A stretch of 64,000 bases of DNA from Cylindrotheca closterium (Eukaryota; Bacillariophyta; Bacillariophyceae; Bacillariales; Bacillariaceae): positions 248,001 through 312,000 of the forward strand of contig CAKOGP040001836.1 in NCBI GenBank assembly GCA_933822405.4, read 5' to 3'. The position numbers and the translations under genes are program-made. How positions within the stretch are numbered: position 1 is the first letter of the stretch; the number at the start of each line of letters is the position of its first letter. Of the stretch, positions 44,021-54,666 are shown one piece after another. The notes below the pieces were generated by a model. That model was not told where the DNA came from. It searched no databases and saw nothing but the letters and a program-made list of their open reading frames with translations.

Positions 44021-47000
44021 ATGGCAAGAGCTTGCACATTGTTCCTTTTGGCGATTTCGCTTTTCTGCTCAGAGTACAATCATGCTTACACTGTGCCTCC
44101 CAGAACAAGCAGTAGCCGTGCTTCCCAACTACCACAAATCCCGGGTGCCTTCGTAGTAAAGGCTAGAAGACCGATGTTTGCTTCTTCGGAGGAAGATTCA
44201 GAGGAAAACGAAGTTCTTGAACGAGCGCAAGAGCAGTTGAAAGCACTCTCAGCAGACAAGGTTCAAACAAATCAAAAAGCACTTCAAACAAAGCAAAAAG
44301 CAGCCGCCAATCAGTTGACATCTGAGGAACAAATTGGTGTTGTAGCCGCTGGCATCGGTGGTGCCGTTCTTGGTCTCTTGTTGGGTGGATTCGCGGATCT
44401 GAACATTCCAGATATCGATTTGATCACTTCTCCCATTGTTCCACCCATTGTGGGATCGGTTGCTTTATCTATTTTCGGAATTGCGGGTGGAGCTTCTACT
44501 GGATCGACTGGGAAGTTTATTCGTGTCGCATTCGGAGGCCCAGTTCGATTAATTGTAAACTTCATCACCACTACCTTCAAGAACTATGTGGAGAGAAAGA
44601 CCAATGAAATCAAGGCTATTCCCTCCAATGTTGTCAATGCTGCCAAGGCAAAGGTCGCTGAAACAAAGCAAGGAATCGTCAACATTCCTTCTAAAATACA
44701 AACAGCAGCCATCGAAAAGGTAGAGGAAGTGAAGGGGGAGATCAAGGCAACTCCTGGACGGGTTGCTGAAGCCACACAGAAAGCGATTGATGATGCCATT
44801 GATGACACTCTGGATGCCGTAGACAACGCAATCGATGTAGTCAAAGCCATTCCTACCAAAGCAGTAAAGGGCGTCGAAAATTCCGTGTCCTCTACTGTCA
44901 AGAGTATTGAAGGTTCGGTATCCGTCATCGTACCTGAAGTCACAAGTGAAGCACCACCAGCACCGAAGGTAGCCCCCAAGCCACCTGCCAAGAAACCAGA
45001 GCCACCCAAGAAAGCTCCACCGCTCAAGGGTCTCTCGGATACTAAATTGGAGGTTCCAAAACTTGATGTGCCAAAGTTGGAGGTACCAAAACTAGAGGTA
45101 CCGAAACTAGAGGTACCCAAGATTGAAGTCCCCAAGGTTGACATTCCCAAGATTGAGATTCCTAAACCAGATCCTGCCGAACAAAAGCGAAAGCAAGAAG
45201 AAGCTGCTAAGAAGAAACTAGAAGCAGAAAAAGCGAAGGAAGCTGCCGCTCGAGCCAAGGCGCAACGCGAGGAAGAGTTGAGACGTCATAAGATAGAACA
45301 AGAACAAGCTCGCCAAGCTGCCCTAACCGAAAAGCAGCGCGGTGCCGAAGATAAAAAACGTGAGCAGGAAGCCAAGAAGGCCGCCATGGAACAACAGAAG
45401 AAAAAGGCCGAAGCTGCCCGCCAAGAGGCCGCCGCGGAAAAGCAACGCATCGCAGAAATTAAGGAGGCACAGGCAGCGGCCGACGCCGAGGAACGCAAGC
45501 GAATCGCCGAGGAAAAGGAGGCCGAAGCTGCTGCGAAGAAGGCACAAGCTGCAGCAGCTGCCGAGGAGAAAAAACGTCTTGCTGAGGAGAAGAAGGCACA
45601 GGCCACAGCGGCTGCTGAAGAACGAAAGCGTATCGCGGGAGAAAAGAAGGCCCAAGCTGCAGCTGCTGCAGAGGAGCGAAAGAAACTGGCTGAGCAGAAG
45701 AGACTTGCGGCACAAGCACAGGCTACCAAGACTCAAGAAAAAGCCCGATCCCAACCTCCTCGACCTACTGTCTCGTTGGGTGATCTCTTTGGTGGTTTCG
45801 TCGCCAAATCCGAGGAGACGTTGAGTCCACTTGCGGCCCCAGTGAAGGAACAACTAGTCAAACCAGCTGCTCCGGTCAAAAAATCTCCAGCCACTGCTGC
45901 GCCAAACGGTGTTCCAGTCCTTTCTGCTTGGCGTCAATTATCGAGTGGTGCAATCACCGGAAGGATTAGTGGCTCTGCCAACTTCCGAGAAGGCGAGACG
46001 ATAACTACTAGCCCTGTCGCCATGGGTGCGAAAGGCGGTTCTGTTGTTAAGACATCAAGTGGAAGCAGGTAAGCATGACAACATCTCCCTCACATGGAAC
46101 TTTTTTAAACCTTACGTTCTGTAAACCTTACGTTCTATTTTCATCTCTGCAGTTATTTCTTGGAAGGAACAGTAGCTACATCGAAACCTACTGGCGGATT
46201 TAGAATTCCAAGCTTTGGAGGATCACCACAATCTGGCACGCGCCCTGTAAGCTCTAGTGGCAACGATCGCAAGGCTGCACTAGCCGCTGCTGCAGAAGCA
46301 AAGCGCCGTGCTGCTGAGGAACGCAAGGCAGCAGTGGCTGCAGCTGCTGAGGAGAAGCGACGACTTGCTGCCGAAAAGAAGCAGCAAGCTGAGGAACGCA
46401 AGGCTCAAGCTGCCGCTGCTGCAGCAGAAAAGATGCGTATTGCGGAAGAGAAGAAGGCACAAGCGGCTGCAGCAGCGGAAGAAAAGAAGCGTCTAGCTGA
46501 GGAGAAGAAGGCACAAGCTGCTTCTGCTGCAGAAAAGAAGAAGCGAATTGCTGAAGAGAAGAAGGCGGCTGCCATGAAGAAGACGCAAGCAACTACTGCA
46601 CAGAAGAAAGCTGCTGCTCCAAAGGTAGAGCGACCACCAAAAGGAGTCCCAATCATTCGTGGATGGAAATCAAGACGTGATGGCGGAATCTCCGGGCGGA
46701 TCTATGGTAAGCATTTTGAGGTTGGGCATATCAATTCGACATCAAGTTAACTGGTTTATCCCTTTATAACAGGCTCTCCAAACTTTGAAGATGGAGACTT
46801 CGTGGAAACAACGACCATTTCAGGTGGCAAGATCGAAAACGGAGGAACTGTCACAACAGCTACAGGCTCCCGATATTTCCTTTCAGCAGAGCCACCTACC
46901 AAGGTAGCTTCGAGATTTGCTGCGGTACTGGGATCGTCTCCAACCATTACACTTACCAACCAAAGAAAGGCAATTGAAGACAAGAGCGAGGCTGATGCCC

Positions 47001-47476
47001 CGCCGAAGGCAACGTTTTCTCTCTTTGATCTTTTTGGAGGAGGCGATTCAGGTGGTAAGCCCAAACAGGCACCACCAGCTACTAGTGCACCAAAGGCAAA
47101 ATCCGCCCCTGTGAAGAAAGCACCAACTCTTTCGTTGCCAAAAATCCAAGTAGCGAAGCCCAAGCCCGTCGAAGCTCCAGCAAAGGAGACACCACCGCCC
47201 CCTAAGAAAGCTCCAGCAAAGAAGACGACGCCACCTCCTCCCAAGAAAGCTCCAGCAACGAAAAAGACACCCCAACCAAAGAAGGGTGCTCCAAGAGGGG
47301 TTCCGGCTCTTTCTGGCTGGAAGGCAAATGCTGACGGTTCTGTGAGTGGTTCGATAAGCGGGTCACCAAATTTCCGTGACGGTGAAAAGGTTACAACCAG
47401 TCCTATCATCAAGGGAAAGTATGCAAGTGGTGAAGTGGTGACAACTGGAAGCGGCTCTAGGTATTATTTGTCATAG
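44021..47476 (+). CDS. Large coiled-coil protein with three GVP-x-GW domains, plastid-type leader
   Basis: Exons 44021..46068, 46153..46706 and 46773..47476 give 1101 residues. The leader is MARACTLFLLAISLFCSEYN. A hydrophobic Gly-rich helix follows (VVAAGIGGAVLGLLLGGFAD), then a second hydrophobic pair and an amphipathic helical part with NIPSKIQTAA-like repeats. A pentad array KLEVPKLEVPKLEVPK precedes a long Ala/Glu/Lys coiled coil. Three copies of a roughly 58-residue domain follow (about 630-690, 846-905 and 1043-1101). Each reads GVPxLxGWxxxxDGxIxGxI, then GSxNFxDGE.VTTSP and ends GSGSRYFL. A short F-D-L-F-G-G motif (SLGDLFGG, FSLFDLFGG) precedes copies 1 and 3. Both introns fall inside domain copies. 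The function is unknown; a structural membrane-linked scaffold is inferred. Confidence 0.8.
46107..46136. repeat. Short intronic tandem duplication
   Basis: AAACCTTACGTTCT occurs at 46107 and again at 46123 (period 16) inside the first intron of the triple-domain gene. Confidence 0.9.
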
Positions 47477-47586
47477 ATGATAATTGAATAGGATTTATAA
47501 TAAATCCCGCTTAGCAGTTGCAGAATACAATTGTACTTGCAGCAAGTTGACTCATGAAGTTACAAATTGCGTAAAACAAGATGCAT

Positions 47587-48385
47587 CTAGTTGAATTTTG
47601 ACTTCAAGTCGGCTTCAGTGGGATATACTTCCTTGAAGACAGCCATAACTTCTTCGACGGTCGATGCACCTTTGGCAGCGGAGGACACTGGTTCCATCAC
47701 CATCTTCAGCTTATCAAAGCGTTTGCTTTGGGCATCCTTTGTTCCTGGGAAGACTCGCTCCGCAGCATCCTGGAGCACCAAAGTCTCTTGCGTCAAATTA
47801 AAAAGGCTGTCTGTCTTTTCCATTCCGAATTCGGATGCAACAACGCCAACTGAGCTCCACCATTCTTGCTCTCCCATCTCCAATCGCACTTGGTCAGCAT
47901 AAGTCCAGTTTTGCTTCTCTTCCTCATTGCTTGGTGCTCCCTTCGGATGGACGTTTTGGGACAAATTGTGCAACATCTTCATTGCCTTAACATCCTTCAG
48001 GCTTTCAGCAGGCTCTGCGACGATTTTAGCAGCTTCCTCTGCTCCATGTTTTTCTTCTAGGAACTTGAGATACTCATTGTACTTTGCAACTCCAATATTG
48101 GCACGAACTCTGGCTGTCTCGTCAACCTTGAATTCAGCCATACAGCTCAGCAAATCCAAGCCAAGAGCATTGCATTTCTTCACATGTCACACGACAAAGT
48201 TTGATGTTAGAATAGAAGGCCAAAACCGAATCTCCTTTTTGAATTCGAGCAATCCTTACCGACTTGTCGCCCTTCCGACATTCTCGAAGACTGAGAATAT
48301 TCGACTTGCAAGGAATCGAATCCTCGACGGTTTCAGTGCTGTCCACCAGACTTTCTATGCGAGAAAATATCATATTGAAGACCAT
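47587..48385 (-). CDS. Twin-CX9C protein with long helical C-terminus, probably mitochondrial IMS
   Basis: Exons 48385..48260 and 48177..47587 give 238 residues; the intron has GTAAGG/GAAG ends, phase 0. The joined N-terminus reads IPC-KSNILSLRE-C-RKGDKSK-C-NALGLDLLS-C, a perfect C-x9-C...C-x9-C pair with 7 residues between. The intron sits between the halves, so neither exon alone shows it. Twin-CX9C (CHCH) proteins are oxidised by Mia40/Erv1 in the mitochondrial intermembrane space. The remaining 180 residues are helical and acidic (YNEYLKFLEEKHGAEEAAKI, TVEEVMAVFKEVYPTEADLK), much longer than common CHCH proteins. I cannot name the subfamily. A shorter start at 48141 would lose the motif. 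Confidence 0.75.
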
Positions 48386-48744
48386 GGTGCCAAAGAACTA
48401 TCCACTACCGTAGTGTAGGTTGCTGTTGAATTGATAGCTCTTCCACTTTTAGTTGGATTGCTGCATACGTCGGTCAGTAGTCAGTGATCAGTGATCAGGC
48501 TGGATATTTATGTCTTTCCGTCTGTCCTGAAGTGGAATTCGTAGGGAGGGAAAATTGTAACTTCAAACTGGCTGTGCTGTACCGGTACCTGTTCGATGAT
48601 ACCTACATGAACTAAAGCCTAGTTGCACTCTTAGGCAGCGAAAACTAGCGTTTCTGTTATTCATCAGCTTGTCTCGCCTTCACGGCAGGACAAACATATT
48701 ATTTCTGTATTCATTTTGCTTTTTACTACTAACTTATTAAAGAG
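48386..48744. other. Intergenic region with GTACCGGTAC palindrome
   Basis: GTACCGGTACCT at 48579-48590 is a near-perfect palindrome, and CTACCGTAGTGTAGG lies at about 48404, 20 bp upstream of the CX9C start. AGTCAGTGATCAGTGATCAGG near 48479 is a small direct repeat. No coding signal. Confidence 0.5.
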
Positions 48745-49390
48745 TTACTTTCTGCGGCCAGTAGAGCAAGTGTGCTGTCCACGGACTCTGATTCCCCACC
48801 AGTGACGAAGACCACGATGGGCACGGATTTTCTTCAGGCGTTCGATATCGTCACGAAGCTTAGCATCGACGTTTTGTGCAAAGACTTGAGTGTACTTTCC
48901 GGTCTTGAAATCCTTTTGTCTGTTAAGGAACCAAAGAGGGATCTTAAATTGACGGGGGTTTTGGATGATAGCAACAAGTTTTTCAATTTCATCAGCAGTA
49001 AGTTCTCCAGCTCTTTTGTTGACATCAACTTCGGCCTTTTTGCAGATAAGATCGGCAAATCGTCGTCCTAGACCCTTGATTTTAGTGAGGCCGAAGACAA
49101 CATTACGCTTTCCTTCAACATTTGTGTTCAGAATACGAAGAATGTGCTGGAATTCAGCACCTTGCATCAAAGAAGAAGACCTGAAAAATGGGGACGATTG
49201 GTAAGCAAACGATCCACAGCAAAATCAAAAACATCCCGAAAAACATCTCCGTGCCGCTGCGACAAGACAAAATGAAATTTTCCTGCGAATTGCTCCGGTT
49301 GATGCTTTCACTGCAGACCTCCTGTCAAATCTATTAATAATGTTCCTCTTTCATTGTTCTTATCTGGTTCATCATGTTGTCGACTCACAT
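48745..49390 (-). CDS. RPS18: Cytosolic ribosomal protein uS13 (RPS18) with intron inside the start codon
   Basis: The main exon 49180..48745 codes [20 protein letters not shown] through [40 protein letters not shown] and [20 protein letters not shown] to HTCSTGRRK. This is a complete eukaryotic S13/S18 with its helix-hairpin-helix rRNA-binding part. Upstream of a TTTTTCAG acceptor the exon starts G-TCT-TCT-TCT-TTG. A GTGAGT donor follows an AT dinucleotide at 49390..49389. Joining AT|G gives [11 protein letters not shown], matching the usual N-terminal length, 145 residues. If the intron is wrong, the internal ATG gives 140 residues. The protein sits in the 40S head and contacts the P-site tRNA and 60S subunit. 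Confidence 0.88.
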
Positions 49391-50895
49391 CTTGAACTAG
49401 CTTTCTTGTTGGTATAGATTGCTATATTTCCGAGCTGTTGGAAACATTTGTCAAAAAAAGTAAAGCGGTAAGCCAAAAAGTCGAATTAATCAACTCTAAG
49501 AAACCCGGAGTTTTACTTTTTAATATTCATCAGAGGTCTACTGCGCGCAGGCACATGCGAACACCAAATTGAAATTGTAAAATCAAACATGGATTCGTAC
49601 CGGTTCTGATAAGGGTTTATTGGGGAAAAGGCAGATACTCAATTGGTCGAGGAGGTGGCATTTGAAGTATTTAATTAGGGAACTCACAGAGATGACATAG
49701 TACTCAACCGTAGATCTCTACGTATCTCTACCAATTTATACTCAAAACAGTAGAAACCTACAACACAACAGGGATTTCAGCAAAGTATCGGTAAACCGAG
49801 ATGGGTTGGAAACACAACGCGACTATTCAAATTACGGATTTTGCAAGTTTTTTCTCGACAGTGACAACGAACACAACACAATGAGAGGAATAACAACATC
49901 GCATCATAGATAAACCAATAGATACACAGTTCGAATTCCTTCCTTATACATACTATCAAAAATATGGGGACGTTCTGTAGCCCTGGATGCCAACTTCATC
50001 TGTCGAATGGCTTGTAAATGAAAAAATCCTTGATGGAAAGTTTTGCAATACATCCATGCTTCGCTTCACTATTTTCTATCAATTGCAGCCGATATTCGTA
50101 GCACAACTTAATTGTAGAGGCTTTTTACTCATGCGATAGTTTTTCCCAGTTAGTTCGACCAGCTGGGACGAGAAGGAGTGGCTTCTTGTCTCATGGTGTG
50201 TATGGTGTGTTGGTTGATGCGTCCATTCATTTATTTTTATTCAATATCGATATTGTTGACTAGTCGGACCCATGTGTGAGAAGAGCAACAGTGGAAAGAC
50301 TACTGCTATTTCTGTCAAATTCGCTGTCTTTCCCTATCTATTTCTGTCGAGATCTCTACATGCAGGCTTGTAGAGTGACGGTGTTGTGATTGGTGGGTAC
50401 GGTTTTTACCCATAAAGGCTCCCCCCAGATCACAACTAGATTTGAAAACTGTAACTAGTTTCATTGGTTGGATATTTTGTTTTGCGATACCGCGATCACC
50501 GCAAAAGAACTCTTGAAAACCTCCTTCTTTTTTTCTTCTTCCTCTTCCTTTCCCCCCCTAAGCCGGTACCAGGTACCGGGTACGGTATGGCACTTGTAAT
50601 GTCACGGTACGAGGTACTGGTTCGAAATAATCCATGTCGCAGTTGCTTGGCGTTGGGGGAGGTTGTGTCAAGTGTGAGTGGATAGACGGATGGATTGAAT
50701 GCAGCATCTCTCGTACCCATATAATAGAAACAGAGGGTGCATGCAGGCGGTTGTAGAAAGCGTTTTTACAAATTTTAAAAATATACGCATGTATAATATA
50801 ATATATAGCTACAGAGATCCTCTTGGAGGATAGAGGATCTATCTTCGATTTCCTTCCCTGCCCTTTGCCGCTTTGTTTGCGCATAACTTGCATCA
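49391..50895. other. Longest gene-less stretch (1.5 kb) with pyrimidine tract and GGTACC cluster
   Basis: No open frame looks coded on either strand. It holds the RPS18 promoter (CGTACCGGTTC near 49596) and the 3' flank of the HSF gene. A 40-bp almost pure pyrimidine tract lies at about 50521-50559 (CTCCTTCTTTTTTTCTTCTT...). It is followed at 50563-50620 by CCGGTACCAGGTACCGGGTA and further CGGTAC/GGTACTGG units. Several GAGATCTCTAC-type short repeats occur near 49710 and 50350. A noncoding RNA or regulatory region is possible; I see no tRNA cloverleaf. Confidence 0.5.
50563..50620. promoter_or_regulatory. Dense GGTACC palindrome cluster
   Basis: Within 58 bp there are GGTACC twice, GGGTAC, CGGTAC and GGTACT, arranged as overlapping palindromes beside a polypyrimidine tract. 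Not adjacent to a start codon: it lies about 280 bp downstream of the HSF stop. Confidence 0.35.
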
Positions 50896-52014
50896 CTATC
50901 GAGAGTACAGCTCTTGTCCCGTCTGTCGTCGTGGCGCTGCTTGAGGCCACTGGTTCTCCATCTTGACAATCGAAGAGATCATGTCATGAAGAGTACTCGA
51001 GGCGGGTGGTAGCGATGGAACTTCATCAATGTGCTCTAGATATCGAAATGGCTGGCCTTCAAAGTAGAGCAGATCGCCCCCCTTGACTGCGCTGGATGCT
51101 CCAGCGTGGTATAAGTGTTGAAGAGACTTGGTGGGATCGGAAGGAAGGGTATAGAGCTGCCGAATGACTGGTGGGGGTGGCAACACTGGCAAAGCAGTTC
51201 GATCAGCGGGAGCGCCTTCCCTCATAAGTGATACTAGCGATGTTTGTATTGGTTGTGTTGCGGGAGAACTAGCAGTAGACGGTTGAATATCCTCCTTCTT
51301 TCTCATCTTGTTAGACCAGACTCGGGAAGGACTTGTGCGAGACTTGGTTGTCTTTTGCACTTCGGGGGTCACAGGAGGTGCTGACATAGTGGTAGGTCGG
51401 CTCTTATCCTGGTATTGTTGAGGATCGTAAAAGTTTGGCTCTTCATCTGCCGAGAGAGACCTTCGAACTTTGGTGCCCTTGATCTTTTGGCGAATCATGT
51501 TGCGGCACAAGTTTCGCTGTCCCCTGACAAAGCAGGGATGGAAATAAGCCCCCTTGTCTTTGCCATGACTGAGACGAGAAAAGCCGTACAAGTTCAGTTG
51601 ACGCTGAAAGGAGGCGTACTTGGTCTGATTGAAATAGTTTGGCATGATGCGATTCACAAATTCCTTGGTACTGTGCACCATAAAAGCCCTACCGTGAGGC
51701 TGCCAGCACACAACTGCATTGTCGTTGTTTTCGGCCATGTCGTCCAACATCTCGTGTAGCTTCCAAGGAAAGGGAGTCGTGACTCCTCCCTTGGAAATAG
51801 ACTTGTCGACATCTTCGGCGCTATCGGAATGTTCCTCTATTGGATCATTTTGTTGAGTACTCGAGCCTCGAGTGTGCATCGTACTCGATGATACTGAGAC
51901 TGGCACAGCAAACGAGGCCGGCGCATCCCTCTTGCTACGAGCACTGTCCTTATCCGTGAGGCTCATCATGAGATGATTAATGTTCTTGGAAGGATGATGG
52001 TGTGAGTATCTCAT
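50896..52014 (-). CDS. HSF-type transcription factor
   Basis: A single exon of 372 residues from MRYSHHHPSKNINHLMMSLT; an alternative start MMSL lies 45 bp in. The HSF DNA-binding domain spans about 75-180: FPWKLHEMLDDMAENNDNAV, VCWQPHGRAFMVHSTKEFVN and the recognition helix NQTKYASFQRQLNLYGFSRL, then KGAYFHPCFVRGQRNLCRNM. The W-to-QPHGRAF spacing is the diatom HSF variant. A Pro/Ser-rich region follows with no clear heptad trimerisation domain, so it may act as a monomer. HSF factors are strongly expanded in diatoms. It is divergent from the amino-acid transporter with 157 bp between starts. Confidence 0.9.
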   Translation of the reverse strand: MRYSHHHPSKNINHLMMSLTDKDSARSKRDAPASFAVPVSVSSSTMHTRGSSTQQNDPIEEHSDSAEDVDKSISKGGVTTPFPWKLHEMLDDMAENNDNAVVCWQPHGRAFMVHSTKEFVNRIMPNYFNQTKYASFQRQLNLYGFSRLSHGKDKGAYFHPCFVRGQRNLCRNMIRQKIKGTKVRRSLSADEEPNFYDPQQYQDKSRPTTMSAPPVTPEVQKTTKSRTSPSRVWSNKMRKKEDIQPSTASSPATQPIQTSLVSLMREGAPADRTALPVLPPPPVIRQLYTLPSDPTKSLQHLYHAGASSAVKGGDLLYFEGQPFRYLEHIDEVPSLPPASSTLHDMISSIVKMENQWPQAAPRRQTGQELYSR

Positions 52015-52171
52015 AATTTAAACTCCAGAAACGTGAGAATGGAACATCAAAGTATCGTCATTCTGTGACAGTTTCACTTGGGTATCAAAAACGATACGGA
52101 GATTGTCGTAGGACCAGCCGTAGACATCAAGCGCTGAAAGGCAAAGATACCTACCAGATGTTCTGTTCGTG

Positions 52172-54312
52172 ATGGCGAGGTTTTTCCTCCTTCGGTACGC
52201 ACATTTGTTGAAGCGCATTAAATGGAAAAAAACAGGCATCAAATTTCCAGATTGGCGAATGCGACTGTCCGGGCTGGCAAAGTCTTTTTATGACGTCGCC
52301 TTCAATTCAACCGTCCCCCCGGATGTAGCCAGATCTGATCTAGTGCCGTTCACCGTTCATGGATTTGCACCTCGCGATATCACAGATAAAGTGAGAATGC
52401 CAGTGGACGAAAAGGAAAAGCTAGTCTCAGCCTCATCTTCCAACTATGGAAGTGGTGGCATGCACTTGAAGACCTACACGGCTGGTGAAGATAATAGTAG
52501 ATTAAAGGAAATGGCGAAACAATTTGGTCTTGAGAATCAGCGCCTCCCGAGGAACCAGGTTAGAGCCAGAGTGAATACTCCTCTATCAACCCTCACTGGC
52601 TTTTATTACGAGCGCTTGTTGGACCCAGGATTCGCTGATGTTCGAATGCGTGCAATCTTTAGTGCACGTGCACATTCGGAGCAATCCTTTGACGATGAAG
52701 GCAAGATGCTCATGGGACGATTGCCAACTTGGAAGGAAGATGATGCAGGCGAAACACTAGAAGCTGCAGATCCTCATGCACATGGATTGGGAGGTGACAT
52801 GACTTCGGCCGTCTTGGGAATCATCAAGGGAATGGTCGGTCCTGCAATCCTTTATTTGCCTCATGGATTTGCGAATGCAGGGTATGTGGCTTCCATTCCA
52901 ATTTTAATTATTGCCACCATTCTCTTTCTGAGCAGTAGCGCATGCCTGTTGGACAGCTGGAAACATGAAAGTTTGAAAGAAAAGCGCAGCTCAAATACCT
53001 CCCGAATCATACTTTCATACCCAGAATTGGCCTACCGGGGGTAAGTAGTTAGCACACATCCATTCTGTTAGATAATGTTGGCAACATCACACTCAACATG
53101 ATATATCTTTGCCGTTTCCTCAAAACCCTTTTGATTATATTTTATAGCTTGGGTTATTACGGAGAAACTGCGGTCAAGATTGGAATTGCCTTGATGCAAA
53201 GTGGAGTTTGTCTTACGTACATCATTTTTGTCAGCCTAAATCTTCAAACTTGCACCAACGTGATATGGGGTACCGATCTTCCAGCTTCCTATTTTACCAT
53301 TATCATGTTGCTCTTTCAGATTCCCCTCAGTTGGATTCGCGACATTCGCAAATTGACTCTGACAAACCTAATTGCTAATGTTTTGATCCTCTACGGTTTG
53401 ATTGCCTGTCTCTCCTTTGCATTTGAGGAAGCAGCCTCGTCGAAAGTGGGACGGCCGCCACTGGAAGAAATAGCATACAAATTCCACAATTTGGACGCTT
53501 TCAACTCGGGTTGGTTCTTGTTCATTGGAACTAGCGTGAGTGATATTGGAAAACACTACGACAGCTTTTAGCCAAACTCACAATCGTGAATTTCTTGTCC
53601 CTCATTACTTATTATAACCCCACAGGTTCTCTTGTTTGAAGGTAAGAGTCTATGTATTTTGCGTTCTGTAGGCACATGGCCGTTTACTGACTCGTGTATC
53701 TCTGCTAATCAAATCTCAGGTTCAATCACGCTATTGGTTCCGCTTCAGGAAGCGGTATATAGAGAGGAAGATCGCGAAAGGTTCCCTGTTGTGTACCAGA
53801 GGGTCATCCTTGGTATCATTGCGTTTTACACCTTTTTCGGTCTAACGTGCTGGATGGCGTTTGGGGACGATGTTCGTACTGTCATGACTACATCGTTGCC
53901 TTCTGGAACACTAGCAACAACAGTACAGCTGGCGTATAGCTTTGCTGTCATATTTACTTTTCCGTTGCAAAACTTTCCATCATTGGAGATAGCCTGTCGC
54001 TCTATTGCATCCTGCCTGGAAAGTACTTGCGGCGAAGGAAGCTCTTCTGGTAGCCAGAGAAATGTGATCGCCACCCTCCTTGTCTGTTTGCTGGGTGTCA
54101 TTGCTGCGATGACGATGGAAAGTCTGGATAAGCTTGTTTCGCTCATGGGCAGTCTCATTGGATGTCCTCTCGCGTTCCTACTGCCTCCAATGATCCACAA
54201 CAACATTGATCCATCACTTTCTAAATCAAGAAGGGTCACAAATAACATTGTTTCATTTCTGGGACTCTGTGCCATGGTGCTGGCGTCTGTTACAACGATC
54301 TTGACATGGTAA
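52172..54312 (+). CDS. AAAP-family amino-acid transporter (SLC36/AVT-like)
   Basis: Four exons, 52172..53040, 53148..53535, 53626..53641 and 53720..54312, give 621 residues. The third exon is only 16 nt (VLLFE). About 210 polar residues precede the transporter. TM1 has the AAAP opening GGDMTSAVLGIIKGMVGPAI LYLPHGFANAG, with the unwound GxxGPAI part that binds the substrate backbone. Later helices include TLTNLIANVLILYGLIACLS, RVILGIIAFYTFFGLTCWMA and FAVIFTFPLQNFPSLEIACR. Eleven TM helices are expected. The family moves neutral amino acids with H+ at the plasma membrane or vacuole. The length and architecture are usual apart from the long N-terminus. Substrate not predictable. Confidence 0.88.
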
Positions 54313-54666
54313 CTTTTTAAAAATATGAACTGTTCAACACATTAATTAGTACCTGAGGCCGGAGTCATTGGAGACCAGGGGTAACTGACTGTGCTGTTTC
54401 GTGCAAGGTCTGCAGAACTTTGGTTTGTGGGTACAAGGAAAGGGTACCAGTAGGTGCTGTGGACTACCAGGTACAGTACTGTAATATCGAAAAATTGCTA
54501 GTAATAAAATTACTAGTCGATCAATCAAAATCGAAAAACCGTTATTCCGACCTCGCCAACGATTCACACACTTTAAATTTGAACCAAACTGCGTCAATGT
54601 CGAAATTGAAAGACAACAACAACAATACAAACGCAACAATCGTGCCAAAACTACAACGTAATCAAA
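54313..54666. promoter_or_regulatory. Intergenic region with GTACC cluster
   Basis: GGGTACCAG at 54442, CTACCAGGTACAGTACTG ending at 54481 and TAGTACCTGAGG near 54349 form a GTAC-type cluster 185-320 bp upstream of the LRR/PT-rich gene. No coding signal. Confidence 0.45.

Noticed and set aside
45286..46656. Minus-strand Ala/Ser/Phe-rich frames opposite the coiled-coil gene
   Set aside because: Antisense of GCx/AAG/GAG repeats, which stay open by composition.
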